Below, in pieces: positions 31,600 to 42,995 of a stretch of DNA of 64,000 bases (the stretch's first letter is position 1; each line of letters opens with the position of its first letter). The translations under genes were made by a program, and so were the position numbers. A model generated the notes under the pieces. The model had not been told where the DNA came from and did not search any database. It worked only from the letters and a program-made list of their open reading frames with translations. The DNA comes from Effrenium voratum (lineage: Eukaryota > Sar > Dinophyceae > Suessiales > Symbiodiniaceae), in NCBI GenBank assembly GCA_963377175.1, contig CAUJNA010002780.1, forward strand, positions 667,337-731,336. The letters run 5' to 3'.

Positions 31600-32200
31600 C
31601 TGCTTTGAAAAGTGTGTCCTCCTCATTTCTGGGACATCCACAAAGTGTTGTGATTTCAACACCGATTCCTCCAGGATCTCGAAAAGCGCCTGCTTTGCTT
31701 GGTCATAACAAGCTCCAAGGGCTGCAATCAGAATGTGATGCCTGTTTGTCATGTTGCTCCGGAAGATGCTACCTCCTGTAATAGATGATATATATATATA
31801 TATATATAATATACTAGTAGGATATAAAGATATAAAATGCTATTGTGTATAGTGTGTATTACAACAATAATAAAGATAATAATTATAACAATACCTAGGA
31901 ATGAACACATAATGATCAAACACTAAACAGCTAGCAATTTATATGAGTAATAAATAGTAGTCAGAATAAAATGGTAGTACTAGCAATAACCAATATATAG
32001 ATCTGAAAACTATGTGAAGCTTTGCCTTGACTCCCTGCAAGTGAATGGTAGTCGCCTTAAGTATCAGCTTTGCCTCCTGTTGCACGCAAGCTAGCAACGG
32101 CAGGATATCTTGATGGCAAAGGGCTGCCGACTCCTTCGAGCATCCAGGCTGTTTGTTTGAAAGCTAGGCCTTCAACTGAAGTGCTGATCAAATGCATCTT
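31600..32200. other. AT-rich spacer between the polypurine tract and the next exon island
   Basis: It contains an (AT)n run at about 31787-31808 and AT-rich unique DNA to about 32000. No exon was recognised. Confidence 0.5.
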
Positions 32201-32203
32201 GCA

Positions 32204-32578
32204 TTACGCATCGTCTTTGATCGCCCTTGGAGACCCTTTGCGCCGCGCCTCCTGCGGATCAGGATCCACACGGCATTCGAAGCCGCTTCTGCTCTTCCAG
32301 ACCTCTGCCAGCGCCCGGTCTACTCGGCGCCGGTGCGCCACGACCGCCTCAGATGCCTCGGGCTCGTCCTTGGTCAAAGGCACCAACGCCGAGACAGGCT
32401 TCGCGTAGCGGCCGTAGCTCCGGTAGCTCCGATAGCTCCGATCTTTCCGCGAGGCGGCCCCAGCCGCTGCGACACACGTCATCGACTGCCACTTGTAGCA
32501 CCGCCTCGGCAGGCTCGACAGGATCGGCCGCCTGGGAGCCAGCTTTGCAGGCCACGAAGCAGACCGCCATCGTATCAT
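32204..32578 (-). CDS. Coding-like exon, possibly the 3' part of the ankyrin gene
   Basis: A minus-strand frame of 124 codons, GC-rich, with a Ser-Tyr-Arg repeat (SYRSYRSYGRY) encoded by a 9-nt tandem at about 32410-32440, followed by a charged segment (EVWKSRSGFECRVDPDPQEA). The opposite strand is also open, so the call rests on composition and on the strand of its neighbours. It may belong to the ankyrin gene upstream or to the 5' end of the DOT1-like gene downstream. Confidence 0.35.
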   Translation of the reverse strand: MIRWRSASWPAKLAPRRPILSSLPRRCYKWQSMTCVAAAGAASRKDRSYRSYRSYGRYAKPVSALVPLTKDEPEASEAVVAHRRRVDRALAEVWKSRSGFECRVDPDPQEARRKGSPRAIKDDA

Positions 32579-32987
32579 GGCAAGCGAAATGGTTCTACAG
32601 ATCGCAAGTCACGTCCATGTTACATCTTCAAACAAATCCAATACAAAAGTTACTGATGGCAAACGAGCTTTGTTCATCGAGGCTGTCCAATGTCTGGGGT
32701 CAGTGGAAGCATGGCAGGCGCTTGCTCGTGACAGGCCTCCGCTCATCTTGGCAACGTGTCCGCACACAAAAATGCAATGTCTCACATGCTCCAGCCGAAA
32801 GCTGCGTATTTTGCTCAACACGTGCACAAGCTGGGGTGGCCGGGATTGGAGGGGAGGATGCAAACAAGTGGGTGTGTCAACATAGGGCACAAACAGAGAC
32901 ACACACACACAAACAAGTACCAGTAAGCGTGGCATTCCCAAAACTGATTGCTGCTGCCCACTCTGTCTGACTCAATGCCTGGTGGCT

Positions 32988-35900
32988 GTTGGAGGTGGCC
33001 ATGCTGAGGGCTGAGTCGCCCCGCCTGGCGGCTCAAGGTGTCTTGTTCTGGTCAGATCAACACGGGGTTGTCAAAATTATGGGCCCCTTTTGGGAACCTC
33101 TTTGGAGGCTTAAGAGGCACTCTCTGTCAGGGTCCCAAAAATGTCCTTCTTTTGTCCAATCCGCATTGCCCATACCACCAGACTTTGATGTGTGCCTTTT
33201 CTTGGGGGAACGGATACATGTCAGGTCAGGTGCGCCTGTTTTGTACATCTCGCATGGCTCCCTTCTGAAGCAGCTCCTGCAGCAAATGCTTCCGATGCCC
33301 TGAAACTGAAGGACTCGTTTCCAAAGCGTGCTGTCAGAAATTGGAAAAGCGCCTGAAGGGCGCCGAGATTGCCGTTGCCAGCCGCATACCTTCGCGACCG
33401 CGTGTGGCTTGGAGCTTCAAGAGCCGCGATAGGCGCACATGAGGGCGGTATTGCCCTGCTCGTCCGGCTGATCAACCGTGGCATTCGCCTGAGCTTATCT
33501 GAGCAAATAACCAGATGCAGCGAATGAATGCGCTTTCACAGATTAGCAGGCAGTGCTGCAACTGAAGGAATTAGAAAAGGACCATACGCAGCCGTTCTTG
33601 CTATACGGTTTGTTTGGTGCAGAGGCATCACACCCGCATCAAGTCCCCGTCTCCTGGCCTTCAGAAGCAACGTGACGATATCCCGGTGCCCAGTGCCAGC
33701 CTTGGCTTTCCCAGCATTCCAAGCTACCGATTCAGAGTCATGGGGGAGCCATGGCAATGTCATCTCATGGCCCTTTGCAGTTCCTTCCTGTTAGTCACTG
33801 ATAGTCACCATGCTGCGAGACAAGTCCCCTGATTTGGGCTCTGAATTAGTAATATCGACTGGACAGGATCAAGGCTCCGCCGAGGGGATCAACGTGGGCA
33901 TGAGGTGTCTACAACCGAAAACCTCCGTTAATGTCAGCGCGCGATTAGGACCCCCCCCCGATTCAAGGTTTCCCCTGCTCCCTCTCAGATTCCCACAAAT
34001 ACGAAAGCAAAGGGACAACAAGGTTTGCCCAAAAAGCCCTACTCAATGTATTTGCGTGTCTCCTCAACACCCCCCCTGGTTAAAGGTATCCCCCTGCAGC
34101 CCCGAAGCCAAAACAACCCGCCAGAAAAGGGGCTTTCCTTTTTTCTTAGCATTTTCTTAGTCTGTCCCCTTAAACCCACCAATACCGAGTCACTATTGAA
34201 CCCTCAAATTTCCCCAAACGTGTGCTTCCCCAGAAATGTATTTTTCCTTACGGCCAGCCCCCCTCATTAACAGAAAACCCTGGCGATGAACAGGGCCCTT
34301 TTGGGCTCAAAGACAAAAACTAGACCACGGCTGGCCCGAAAGCATAACATCGCAAGCGAGGTCGGCCCAACGCTGCAGGGTGCGTTCTTTTTCCCTACAC
34401 GAAGCATTCGTGAAGCAAGCGCGAGACAGAACCAGGCAAGGTGCTCTGCGCAAACTGGTCGGTGCAAGTTGGTCTGCGCAAGTTGCTCTACGCGAGTTGC
34501 ACTGTGCAAGTTGCTCCGCGCAAGTTGCTCCGTGCAAGTTAATCCCTGCAAGTGGCTCCCTGCAAGTTGCTCTGTGCAAATTGCTCCGTGCAAGTTGCTC
34601 CCTGCAAGAGTGCAAGCTGCTCTGTGCAAGTTGCTCTGTGCAAGTTGCTCTGCGTAAGTTGCTTTGCGCAAGTTGCTCTAGGCAAGGCGCTCTGCGCAAA
34701 CTGGTCGGCGCAAGTTGGTCTGCGCAAGTTGCTCTGTGCAACTTGCTGTGCGCAAGTTGCTCTGCGCAAGTTCCTTTATGCAAGTTGCATCTTGCGACGC
34801 CCGCCCGCGGACCAGGGAGGAATCGAATCCGCGGGTCCCGGTCCCGGGAGCAGGCGCGCGAACCACGAGACAACTCCCGAGGACCAGTTCGAACCACAAA
34901 AGTCGCAAAAAACCTCGAGGTTTTGCACCTCGACCACGCCGATTCCCGCAGAGGGTTGCGCGAGCACCGCAGAAATCGCAAAAAACCTCGAGTTTTTGCA
35001 CCTCGACCACGCCGATCCCCGCAGAGGGTCGCGCGAGCACCGCAGAAATCGCAAAAACCTCGAGGTTTTGCACCTCGACCACCTTGCAATGACTTTCATG
35101 AGAACAAATCAAGTGAACCCAGCGGAAGAACCCTTCGCCATGCTTTCGGGAAAAAACTGCTGTTGCCTTCTAAAGTCCTATTGCCCAGAAGGGGCCAGAA
35201 GTAAGAGGGCGAGGACCGAAGGGGCTCCAGATTAGTCAGGGGGGTCGTCCACAAATCTCCGGTTTGGGGACTTGTCCAAACCTTGTCGACCTTGAAGGGG
35301 GGGGGAGGGTTTACTGTAACCATTGCAAGAAGTGGCTCAAAGTCCTCTTTGTCTTCCAGGGCCAGACAGGCCTTGCGGGCCCAAACGGGTCTTGCGGGCA
35401 ATCAAACAGCAGCGGCAGCAGCGGCAGAAGAAGAAGAAGCGGCACACCAGCAACCGCAGCACCAGCAGCACCAGCAGCAGCACCAGCAGCAGCACCAGCG
35501 GCATTTCCACCCATCAGCACAGGCACCACCACCAGCAGCAAAGCCAATCGTGGTTTTGAAACGCTGCTCACATCAACTCATGCATCTGAGAAAGTCACCA
35601 GAATCACCACGAAATCGCAAGAAAGGACTGAGCAAGTTTTGAGGCACTCCCTTTGTTCTTGTTCAAACATGAGCCACATGGTCCCTAAGGCAGGGTGAAG
35701 GGAGAAGGAACCAGACATGTGTAATCATGAACAACTCAATGCAGTCGAGAAAACGCTCCCCCCTCTGAACTTGCTGATAAGGCAGAGACTACTTCACTAC
35801 TACAGTACTTCAGCCTGGCATTACCACAAATGAGTGTACACAAAACAATGAAACCCTGAATCAGAAGAGCCCTGCCGCCCCGGACTGTCCCCTAAACGGC

Positions 35901-37435
35901 CGCGGATTCAACTGCCACCGAAACAAGGGCCGGACGGCTTCCATGAGCGGAGTGAGCCCGCGGCCGTCCTGCTTTGAGCGATTGTGTCGTGCAAGACAGT
36001 TCCGCAATGACGACATTCTATCTCACGCACAACTGAGGGTTGCATAACCTTCTTGCCTATGGCAAAAACTGCTTTTTTGATGAGTGGGCGGTGGAGCTCC
36101 TTGTCAGCTCGGGGCAATTGAAGTGAAAATGTGCAATCCTTTCCTTAAACAATGTGTGCTTTGCCATTGTTACACGCGCTGGAGGGAAGTCGGAACTCCA
36201 ACCTCCCCCAGCCCGCGCGCCTTGCCCTGCTTTGGAGCATCTGGATCAGCGCCGCTCTGCCTCGGTGAGAATTTGAACAGGGTGCAAGCCAAAACTGTGG
36301 ACAAGCCCAAGTTCTGATGTCCACTAAAGGATCCAAAAAACTAAAATTCAGACCCATGTACGATTGAGGTCCCAAGATTCCGGCAGCAACACAGCAGCAA
36401 CCTGCCGCAACGTGGCAAAACAAGCTGAAGAAGCTCTCCAACTGGTTGGTCTGGTGCTGACTTTCTTCGTTCATGGAGTGAGCGCGCTGAAGCGCCTGCC
36501 CCCACTTAACCAAGCTAGATGACCAACGTGCGTTGCCGATTTCAAAGGCTATGACAGCATCACCAACGGCCTGCGAAAAACCTCGCCCTGCTGCGTAGAG
36601 CAGCGCCGTGTGGCCTGGGAAATTCGGCCACGTAGTTTGGCCCTTCCAGTCTCAAAGGGGTTCCAACCTTGGCCAGTTTAGACGCCCTAAGCAGTCAACT
36701 GTTTACTGGCCGGAAGGGAGCATGAGCCAAAAAGGACAAACAGGCAAACCAGTTTGTGAACAAAACCCCAGTTGTAACAAATGTGCCATCAATCCGGCTG
36801 TCACGGTGGCCTGCCTGACTCATCTGCTGCATCGATGAGATCTGCAAACCCCATGTCCTCCAACCACCAGCATGACGCAAGTAAAAAGCAAAAGCAAGTC
36901 GACAGAAGGACAGCAGCAGCATATTGGTTCAAGTTTGGCCTTGTTCAGCAACAAGCCAGTGACGAGCTGCGGATAACCTGGGCCCAAATCGCCACTAAAG
37001 GGGGCAAGCTGGTACACAATTGATCCTTTGCCGGCCTTGCAACGGGGACAAACTGTTGTTCGCTGCTGCTTACAGTCATGTAAGGGCCTGAATAATTAGA
37101 ATGGGGTTGTGGGGTACTGCAAAACCAACTTGAGTCATGTTCCTAAGAGAATGCAGCGTAACTATTTACCTCATTGTATGACAATGGGCACACATGCCGC
37201 GGATTGCCATCAGCACAGGCACTAAGTCAAGCTGAGCGCAGCACCGTCGTGGGCCGCAAAAATGAGCGCGGCATCCTGAGCGCCCAGGTCTCCATTAACA
37301 TGTCAAAATTTGGGAAGCCCAACATGGTTAAAAAAAAGCCCAACCTGGGCACCATACAAGAAGCACGCAATATCGGTCGCATCCCTCTGTGCAGCCGGTG
37401 AGCCCCGTAGCTCTGCACGTAGCTCTCCATATAGC
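32988..37435 (-). CDS. Ankyrin-repeat protein, multi-exon
   Basis: Many short minus-strand exons each carry part of an ankyrin repeat. In order: about 37435-37370 VGRYMESYVQSYGA; 37275-37232 DAALIFAAHDGAALS; about 36621-36525 GHTALLYAAGRGFSQAVGDA; about 36510-36430 ALQRAHSMNEES; about 36252-36222 SGADPDAPKQ; about 35982-35935 DGRGLTPLMEAVRP; about 33715-33630 GHRDIVTLLLKA; about 33478-33425 ATVDQPDEQGNTALMCAYRG; about 33397-33335 YAAGNGNLGALQALFQFL; about 33283-33237 ELLQKGAMRDVQN; and about 33030-32988 GDSALSMATSNSHQ. The consensus G-TAL-AA-G and LL-GAD-N patterns are plain. No catalytic domain was recognised, so this is probably a protein-binding scaffold, or a module of a larger protein. 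The intron at 35.9-33.7 kb holds minisatellites. It could be two neighbouring ankyrin genes split by that gap. Start and stop were not identified. Confidence 0.62.
34438..34790. repeat. 14-bp minisatellite, unit CAAGTTGCTCYGYG
   Basis: About 25 units of CAAGTTGCTCCGTG and variants. Because 14 is not a multiple of 3, each frame shows a 14-residue Cys/Ala/Leu periodicity, which explains the long open frames here. It lies in the long intron of the ankyrin gene. Confidence 0.92.
34905..35085. repeat. 72-73-bp tandem repeat with an AACCTCGAGGTT palindrome
   Basis: About two and a half units starting at 34911, 34984 and 35056. Each has AACCTCGAG, TTTTGCACCTCGACCACG, CGCAGAGGGT and CGAGCACCGCAGAAATCGC. 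The first and third units carry the near-perfect palindrome CAAAACCTCGAGGTTTTG. It directly abuts the 14-bp minisatellite. Confidence 0.85.
35400..35550. repeat. CAG/CAC-rich compound trinucleotide repeat
   Basis: CAGCAGCGGCAG and CACCAGCAGCAG runs give Gln/His-rich (+) and Ala/Leu-rich (-) open frames. No splice evidence supports translation; it lies inside the ankyrin gene's long gap. Confidence 0.7.
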
Positions 37436-38102
37436 GGCCCACCTGAGCATCCCAAAGTGGCGATTCTGCCCGCTAAACAATCCCCCCAAAAGCCGCCCGA
37501 AACGTGAGACCCCTTCGAAGCCCAGTAAGGGGGGGGGTTGAGGGGGTTTGTAGCTTGGCGCTGATGTAAGGGAGTTAGAATAAGGACCGGATAATCATGC
37601 TTTGTACTCATGCTGGACCCCTTGTTGAATAGTGGCCTAGGGGTTGGCCACGCGGTTGAATCCTCTCTCTCCATTCAGATCCTGGCCTGGCTGTTGGGGA
37701 TCTTCATTTCGTTGGCCGGTGGCAGAATGTCCGGCACCTCGCAAACATAGACAGGCCATACTCCCTTAGGCGACTTCTGGAGTGCCCCCTCTTCTGTTTC
37801 AGCAAATCGCAAAAGGCCAAGATACATTGAGTCAACACTGAGTCAACACTGTTCCCAATAGGAAAGAAGTCCAGGACCCGGTCAGCTTTCAGGATTGCTA
37901 AAAGGGTACTGCTGTGCAACCGAAAAAAAGCACTCCGCGCAGGCATGAAGCACAGAGAACCCTGCGGGTCCGGTCTTCGTGAAATAGTCAAGAAAGCCGC
38001 CAAAAGGAGTATACCTGAGCTTGCCGCAGTCGTTGCAAGAAATTAGCCGGTGTCAACACAGACCTTGACTGGTTTGCCCGGGAGGGTGGCTGTGCCACGA
38101 AA

Positions 38103-38128
38103 ACACACACACACACACACACACACAC
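38103..38128. repeat. (CA)13 microsatellite
   Basis: A perfect AC dinucleotide run in a stretch (37.45-39.1 kb) where no exon was recognised. Confidence 0.95.
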
Positions 38129-39149
38129 CAATCTTTACAAGGCATAAGGGCGAGTCACGCATGTCATGATCCTGTTAGTACAGTAGAGCTGCGGAAACTG
38201 CAAAGAAAAGCTCTCACTCGCTTGAAACACATCTCTGAGCCCCTGCGAAAGGAGCATGGAGAGTAGCTGCAGGGCCAGGTACAGCGGCCACAACATCTGC
38301 CATGCGCAATGTGTTGAAGCGCATGTTTGAAACTGCTATGCGCCCTTTGTGTCTGGTCTCTTTGCAACCGAGCTGACTTCAGAAATGGTCGAAGCTCGGC
38401 TGTGCTTCAACAAATCGGCCGGCATGGCCCCAAAGCCCAGAAACCAGCCAAGCAGCCAGATGGCCACCTGGTCGCCAGGCGGGTGCCCAAGGCATGTAGC
38501 TGCGAAGGTGTCAGTCACCAAAGCATCGGCGGGATGCATGATCATACTGAATCATACATGAGCCCCGAAAGCTGAAAAAGTGTTGAACAGCAAGCGTCGC
38601 ATCATCGCAGCGTCGCCGGCCGAATGGCTATTGGTTTTTGTGGGGGCCCACGAAAGTCGATGCGCTGTGTCTCGAGCGCGATGAACCTGTGGCCTTGCCG
38701 ATTCTCGAGCCAACCCCCTCGCCAAACACCCAAGTCAAACGAGTACTGAGAGTAGAGCTGCAGCCTGTGCTGCATTTTGCCACCCCTTGGCCGGCCTCCA
38801 GTCAAGCGACAACTCAACCTGCTTCCGAGGACTCCAGAAGACGATGGAGACATCTGTTTGATGGTTCAAGTTCGCCCCCAATTGGAAGGAGTTGGGTCGT
38901 AGCAGAAATCATAGCGCGACTTTAAACAGGGAAGATAAACGCAACGCCACGTGGCACGGGTCACTCGCTTTGGTGGGGCGGTTCTGACATCGCCTTCACA
39001 AGGTGTCTGTTTCAGCAAGTTTCGGTGGTCTCAAAATGGTAGACCTCCAAAAAGGGTGGGGTTTCTTTGGCTCCCGTTTGGAGAATCGCGAAAAGGTCTT
39101 GAGGGTACCCTCTTTTCGGGCTTGCTTTGAAGGGGAGCGATCTGGGCTC

Positions 39150-39502
39150 CACTGCTTGGAGCTGCCGCTGGAGGAGCTTCTTCCACTCGCCTTCGCAAAA
39201 ATCGAACTCCATAAGCCACTCACCCTCTGTGGACTGGAGAGAAGTGCTGACCACCCCAACTGAAATTTGTATTCCTTGGATTGGTACACAAAACACTTCG
39301 TGAAATCCTGGGAGGCATCAAATTCGGAGCCCCTTGATATGTCGTTGGATCCCTGAAGCAAGGCAGTTGCCTGGTAGGGCTGGATGTTGGGCATGGAGAT
39401 GTTGCGGCCCCTGGTGACACGAGGGAGAAGTACAACGAGCTCAGCGATGCGGAGGCACCACACACTCACAAACTCCCTACTCCCAGAACTTTCATCCGCC
39501 AT
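39150..39502 (-). CDS. Two coding-like exons of an unrecognised gene
   Basis: A minus-strand frame from an ATG at 39502 (MADESSGSREFVSVWCLRIA) runs to about 39263 and ends KCFVYQSKEYKFQ. After a possible short intron with acceptor CCACAG, a second frame at about 39235-39150 reads EGEWLMEFDFCEGEWKKLLQ. Both are plausible coding but match no family I recognise. They could be the 5' end of the ankyrin gene or an independent gene. Confidence 0.3.
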
Positions 39503-41965
39503 CGAGATTGTGGTGAAATCAGGAGCCAATTCACTGGCTGGTACCAACGGCTAACCAAAAGGGGCAAGCAATACCTGCCATTTAAAGCCAAGAAAACCTG
39601 ACAACAAACATGGCCTACCAAAATATCAACTTCGGATTAGTGGCAGGAACCGTGCTGATCAAAGGTGGTTCTCCTTTTTGTGGGGGGGTGCTTCTCTTTA
39701 AGTCATGAGGTTGTTCTGATCAGTGTGCTCCTCCAAATGAGTTCGAAGCTACCAAGCTACCATGAAGTCTTGGGGGGGTTCCATGATAGTGGGCGGGAGG
39801 GTGGGCAAGGTTGCCCAACAAAAGCCCATGAAACGAAGAACAAGGGCAGAGCATTATGGTCTTGGGCTCCTTCCCCCCCCCTGTTTCCCATGTCCACCAA
39901 CCATTAACCCCGCTGATTATGGGAGGCAATGGACGGATCTTGCAGAATCCCTCAGTTCTGCTAGGCTCCCGGCTGCCCCGTCTCCACATCGCCAGCCGCG
40001 CCGTGGCGCTTCATGGCGAAATCTCGAGATCGCGGTCGTGGAGAGAGGTCCGGTTTGACCTATGGTTGTCCCATAGAATGTTGACCTGTGGCTCTGACCT
40101 ATGCTGATTTCACGGGAAAAGCAACCGGCAACATGTTCAGAGAGTCAGGATGGCTGTTGCCCAAATGCCAGCTTGGCTCAAATGCAAGAGACCCATGGCG
40201 CAAAGATCTGGAGCGCCGAATTGTCAACTGAAGAAATACTCTTTACATTGGCCCCATGCGAAAAGATGCAAAACATGTCTACAGGCTACAAGCTGACTTG
40301 TATGGCAACCCAAGAAGAGATGAGCTGTTGCTTCCTTGGCTGGTCCCAGAATGTCCCATGTGCTTGCAATGTGCTACAAAACTGGAAGCCTGGCTGTCAC
40401 CTGCGTGCACACAGCGCCAGTCCTTTTTGGCGGCACCCGCTTCAGGCGACTGCAAATGCAATGCCAGGCCGGGCCGCGATCAGCAAGACCAGGAACTCGC
40501 TGGTCAGGTCCGGACTTCACTGAGCTTCCAGTGCGTTGAGGTCCACCATGCCACGTGCCATCGGCTCTGCCGTGAAACCGCCATGCGCAGTGGGCCGAAC
40601 ACGAGCTGGTTGCTTCATGGATCTTCATGCCCCAAGCCGGAGTAGCATACGCAGGAACCCCTGTCCGCATGCTGACCAAATCCGTGTGCAGGAACCAGAT
40701 CCTCCACCATGCCATGCCCTTCGCGCTGCTTGCTTGAACCGATGCCGAGACTTGAGCTACGAAGCTACACGGTCTGGAAGGTCGCGGTGATGCCGGTTCT
40801 CCGCCATTCTCTTCGGCCCAGCAGGGCGAAGCGTACCGCCAAGGAGGCGAAATATTGACCACCCGGCTGCAGGCCATTCCTTATAGATGTCTGACGCGAG
40901 GGGTGGGGTACGGAGGTATGAAATGAACAGTCCCCGTCCCTGTGCAAATGAAAACGTGAAGGTGAGAAAGTCGATTTGAATCCTGCCCAACATCCAAAGC
41001 TGCTGGAGTTGACTCCGCATCACCTAGATTACGGACTGTTGAAAGTGATGGTGGCAAAGGGCGGCTGGCAACCTTGGACAATGAAAGTACGACCGGGTTG
41101 CATGGCTGACTCACTCCCCTCCTTTCAAGTCAGCCAATTAGCAATTTCACTGTTGGCACGGAAACTTGCTAAGGGCTGTTCTTTCTAAAGCTTCATTTCA
41201 CGACTCTGGAAAGCTGCATGTTTCTTCTGTCTAAACTGAAGGCGATGCAATATGTAAGCTTCAGCTGCAAGGCATCTCGGAGTGTCGCCCGTCTGTGCTG
41301 AGAAGTTGTTAATCTGTCGGGAGAAGCGCTTCAAGCAATCTGGACATGGTCAGAGGTTGGCCAATTCGCATGCAAAACATGGGGCCGGCTTGTCACCGGA
41401 ACCCATTGAGGCGTTGATGCATAGACATTTGAGCCGCAGTCCCAACCTCGCATATGGGGAATTGTCGTCAGGATCCGCCCAAACAGTTGTGTTGTACCCG
41501 AGCAAAGCGTTCACGACTATCTATATTTGTCGTTCCACGCACAGTTCATCAAGACATCCGGTTTAGGATCGCCTAGTGTCTTTCTTCCGGGCCACAGTAG
41601 TTGTTTCGACAGTCCCCTATCGTTGTTCTCCAAAACACTTTCAGGTGACGTCAACACTTGCCCTGACCATGCACAACTCGTTTGCCAAGCTTCACCCTGG
41701 CCTCGCATGGAGCCAAGCTAGCGGCCCCGTACATATCCAAGTCCTCACCAAGAAGTTTGGGCTGTGGATCCAAATGGTTGCAGTCCTGTAGTCTGTTGAA
41801 GAATTGTCGCTCCTGGAACTTCTGTTGCTAGCCATGATCTGCAATTATCTTGAGCTATTTGGGCACCCGTCGAATTCAATTGCCCTTTTTCTGGGCTCAC
41901 TGGCTCTGCTCGAGCGCGACCTTTGAGCGTGACAGCAAACCCAAACACAGCAGCCACCCACGAAA

Positions 41966-42003
41966 ACACACACACACACACACACACATGTGTGTGTGTG
42001 TGT
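41966..42003. repeat. Palindromic (CA)n(TG)n microsatellite
   Basis: An alternating AC run meets an alternating TG run at CATG (41987-41990), giving a perfect inverted repeat with arms of about 15 bp that can form a hairpin or Z-DNA. Confidence 0.95.
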
Positions 42004-42704
42004 TTACACAAAGGCGAACTGGCCAGCTCTCGTCTCTGGCATCATAGGCCAGCCATGCCGCTGTTTGCGTCCGTTGATTCCCTGAATATTGCTAGTGAGA
42101 GACGAAGCAATGCAAAATTTGCCTTTCTTGAAAGTCCCACCAGTCTTTAGTTTGACGCCAAGGTGTGGATGCCGATTGGGGACCCGTGATCGGGCATCGT
42201 TTACGTGGGGCGATGTGCCGCTGAAAATTCACAGCCACCGTCCATAGCAAAAGCTGGCAGTCATGGTACAAAGGTGACCCACCTCTTGGCCAGACTGAAA
42301 AACGGCCCGCAACATATTGAGATATTGAGTTCTTTGTTACAAGAGGAAAACTTGAGGAGCGGGTGAACGAAAGCTAGCAGTTGTTGCGTGAGATGGGTCG
42401 GTGACAGAGTGGATTCATAGGTAGCTTGTGTACAACGAGAGGCCCGGCAAGATTCGTAGGATGCGACACGCAAACGCACATGGTGGCGTAGCAAACCTTG
42501 AAAAATGAAAACAACGAGAGGCGTCAGAAGCTGTCTTAAAGCACCTCTGGGTTCTGCACGCTGCGTGTGCAAAGATTCTTGCGAGGTGGTTTACCGAGAA
42601 GACTGAGGTCTCAAATGAACAAGCTGAATCGGTGGAACATGTAAAAGTTCGTAGCACCAAGTCCAAAACGGGCAAACCGAGACTGCTGAACACTGAGCCA
42701 CTGC

Positions 42705-42775
42705 CCGGGGGGGGGGGGGATGGACCAGGGAGGAATCGAGCCTGAGACCGGGGGGGGGGAGGGGGGGGGGGGTCT
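42705..42775. repeat. G-run cluster
   Basis: Four runs of at least seven G on the + strand within about 70 bp, so the strand could fold as a G-quadruplex. No gene context was recognised. Confidence 0.7.
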
Positions 42776-42929
42776 AAATAATTGATGTTTTTCAATCTTT
42801 TCGGCTCAAATAATTGAAAAAATCAATCTTTCGGCATTTGAGCCCCTTACCTTGCTTACGCAAGGAGAAACTTCAGCTAGCTAAAGCTAGCTTTCGTGAT
42901 AAAGGCACAAGTGAAAAAGCAAAGCCAAG

Positions 42930-42995
42930 TCCCAAGTCTAGCAACCCAGTCTGTCCTCGCGCTCCTCGTCCGCCAGAAGCACGGTGCAGTGCCTC
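42930..42995 (-). CDS. Possible first exon
   Basis: A minus-strand ATG in a GC-rich island reads MERHCTVLLADEEREDR and then meets an AG-rich donor-like site. There is no other support; it could be chance. Confidence 0.15.

Noticed and set aside
30785..31752. 307- and 235-residue Arg/Glu-rich and Ser/Leu-rich open frames
   Set aside because: They arise from the polypurine tract. The flanks of the + strand frame antisense-overlap the DOT1-like exon.
34438..34790. CRISPR-like array
   Set aside because: The 14-bp units are contiguous with no unique spacers, and the genome is eukaryotic.
34307..35235. Cys/Ala-rich open frames of 227-274 residues on both strands
   Set aside because: They come from the 14-bp minisatellite, whose period keeps several frames open; no splice or domain evidence.
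35283..35642. 119-residue Gln/His-rich + strand protein
   Set aside because: It is carried by the CAG/CAC repeat, lies opposite the direction of all supported genes, and has no second exon or domain.
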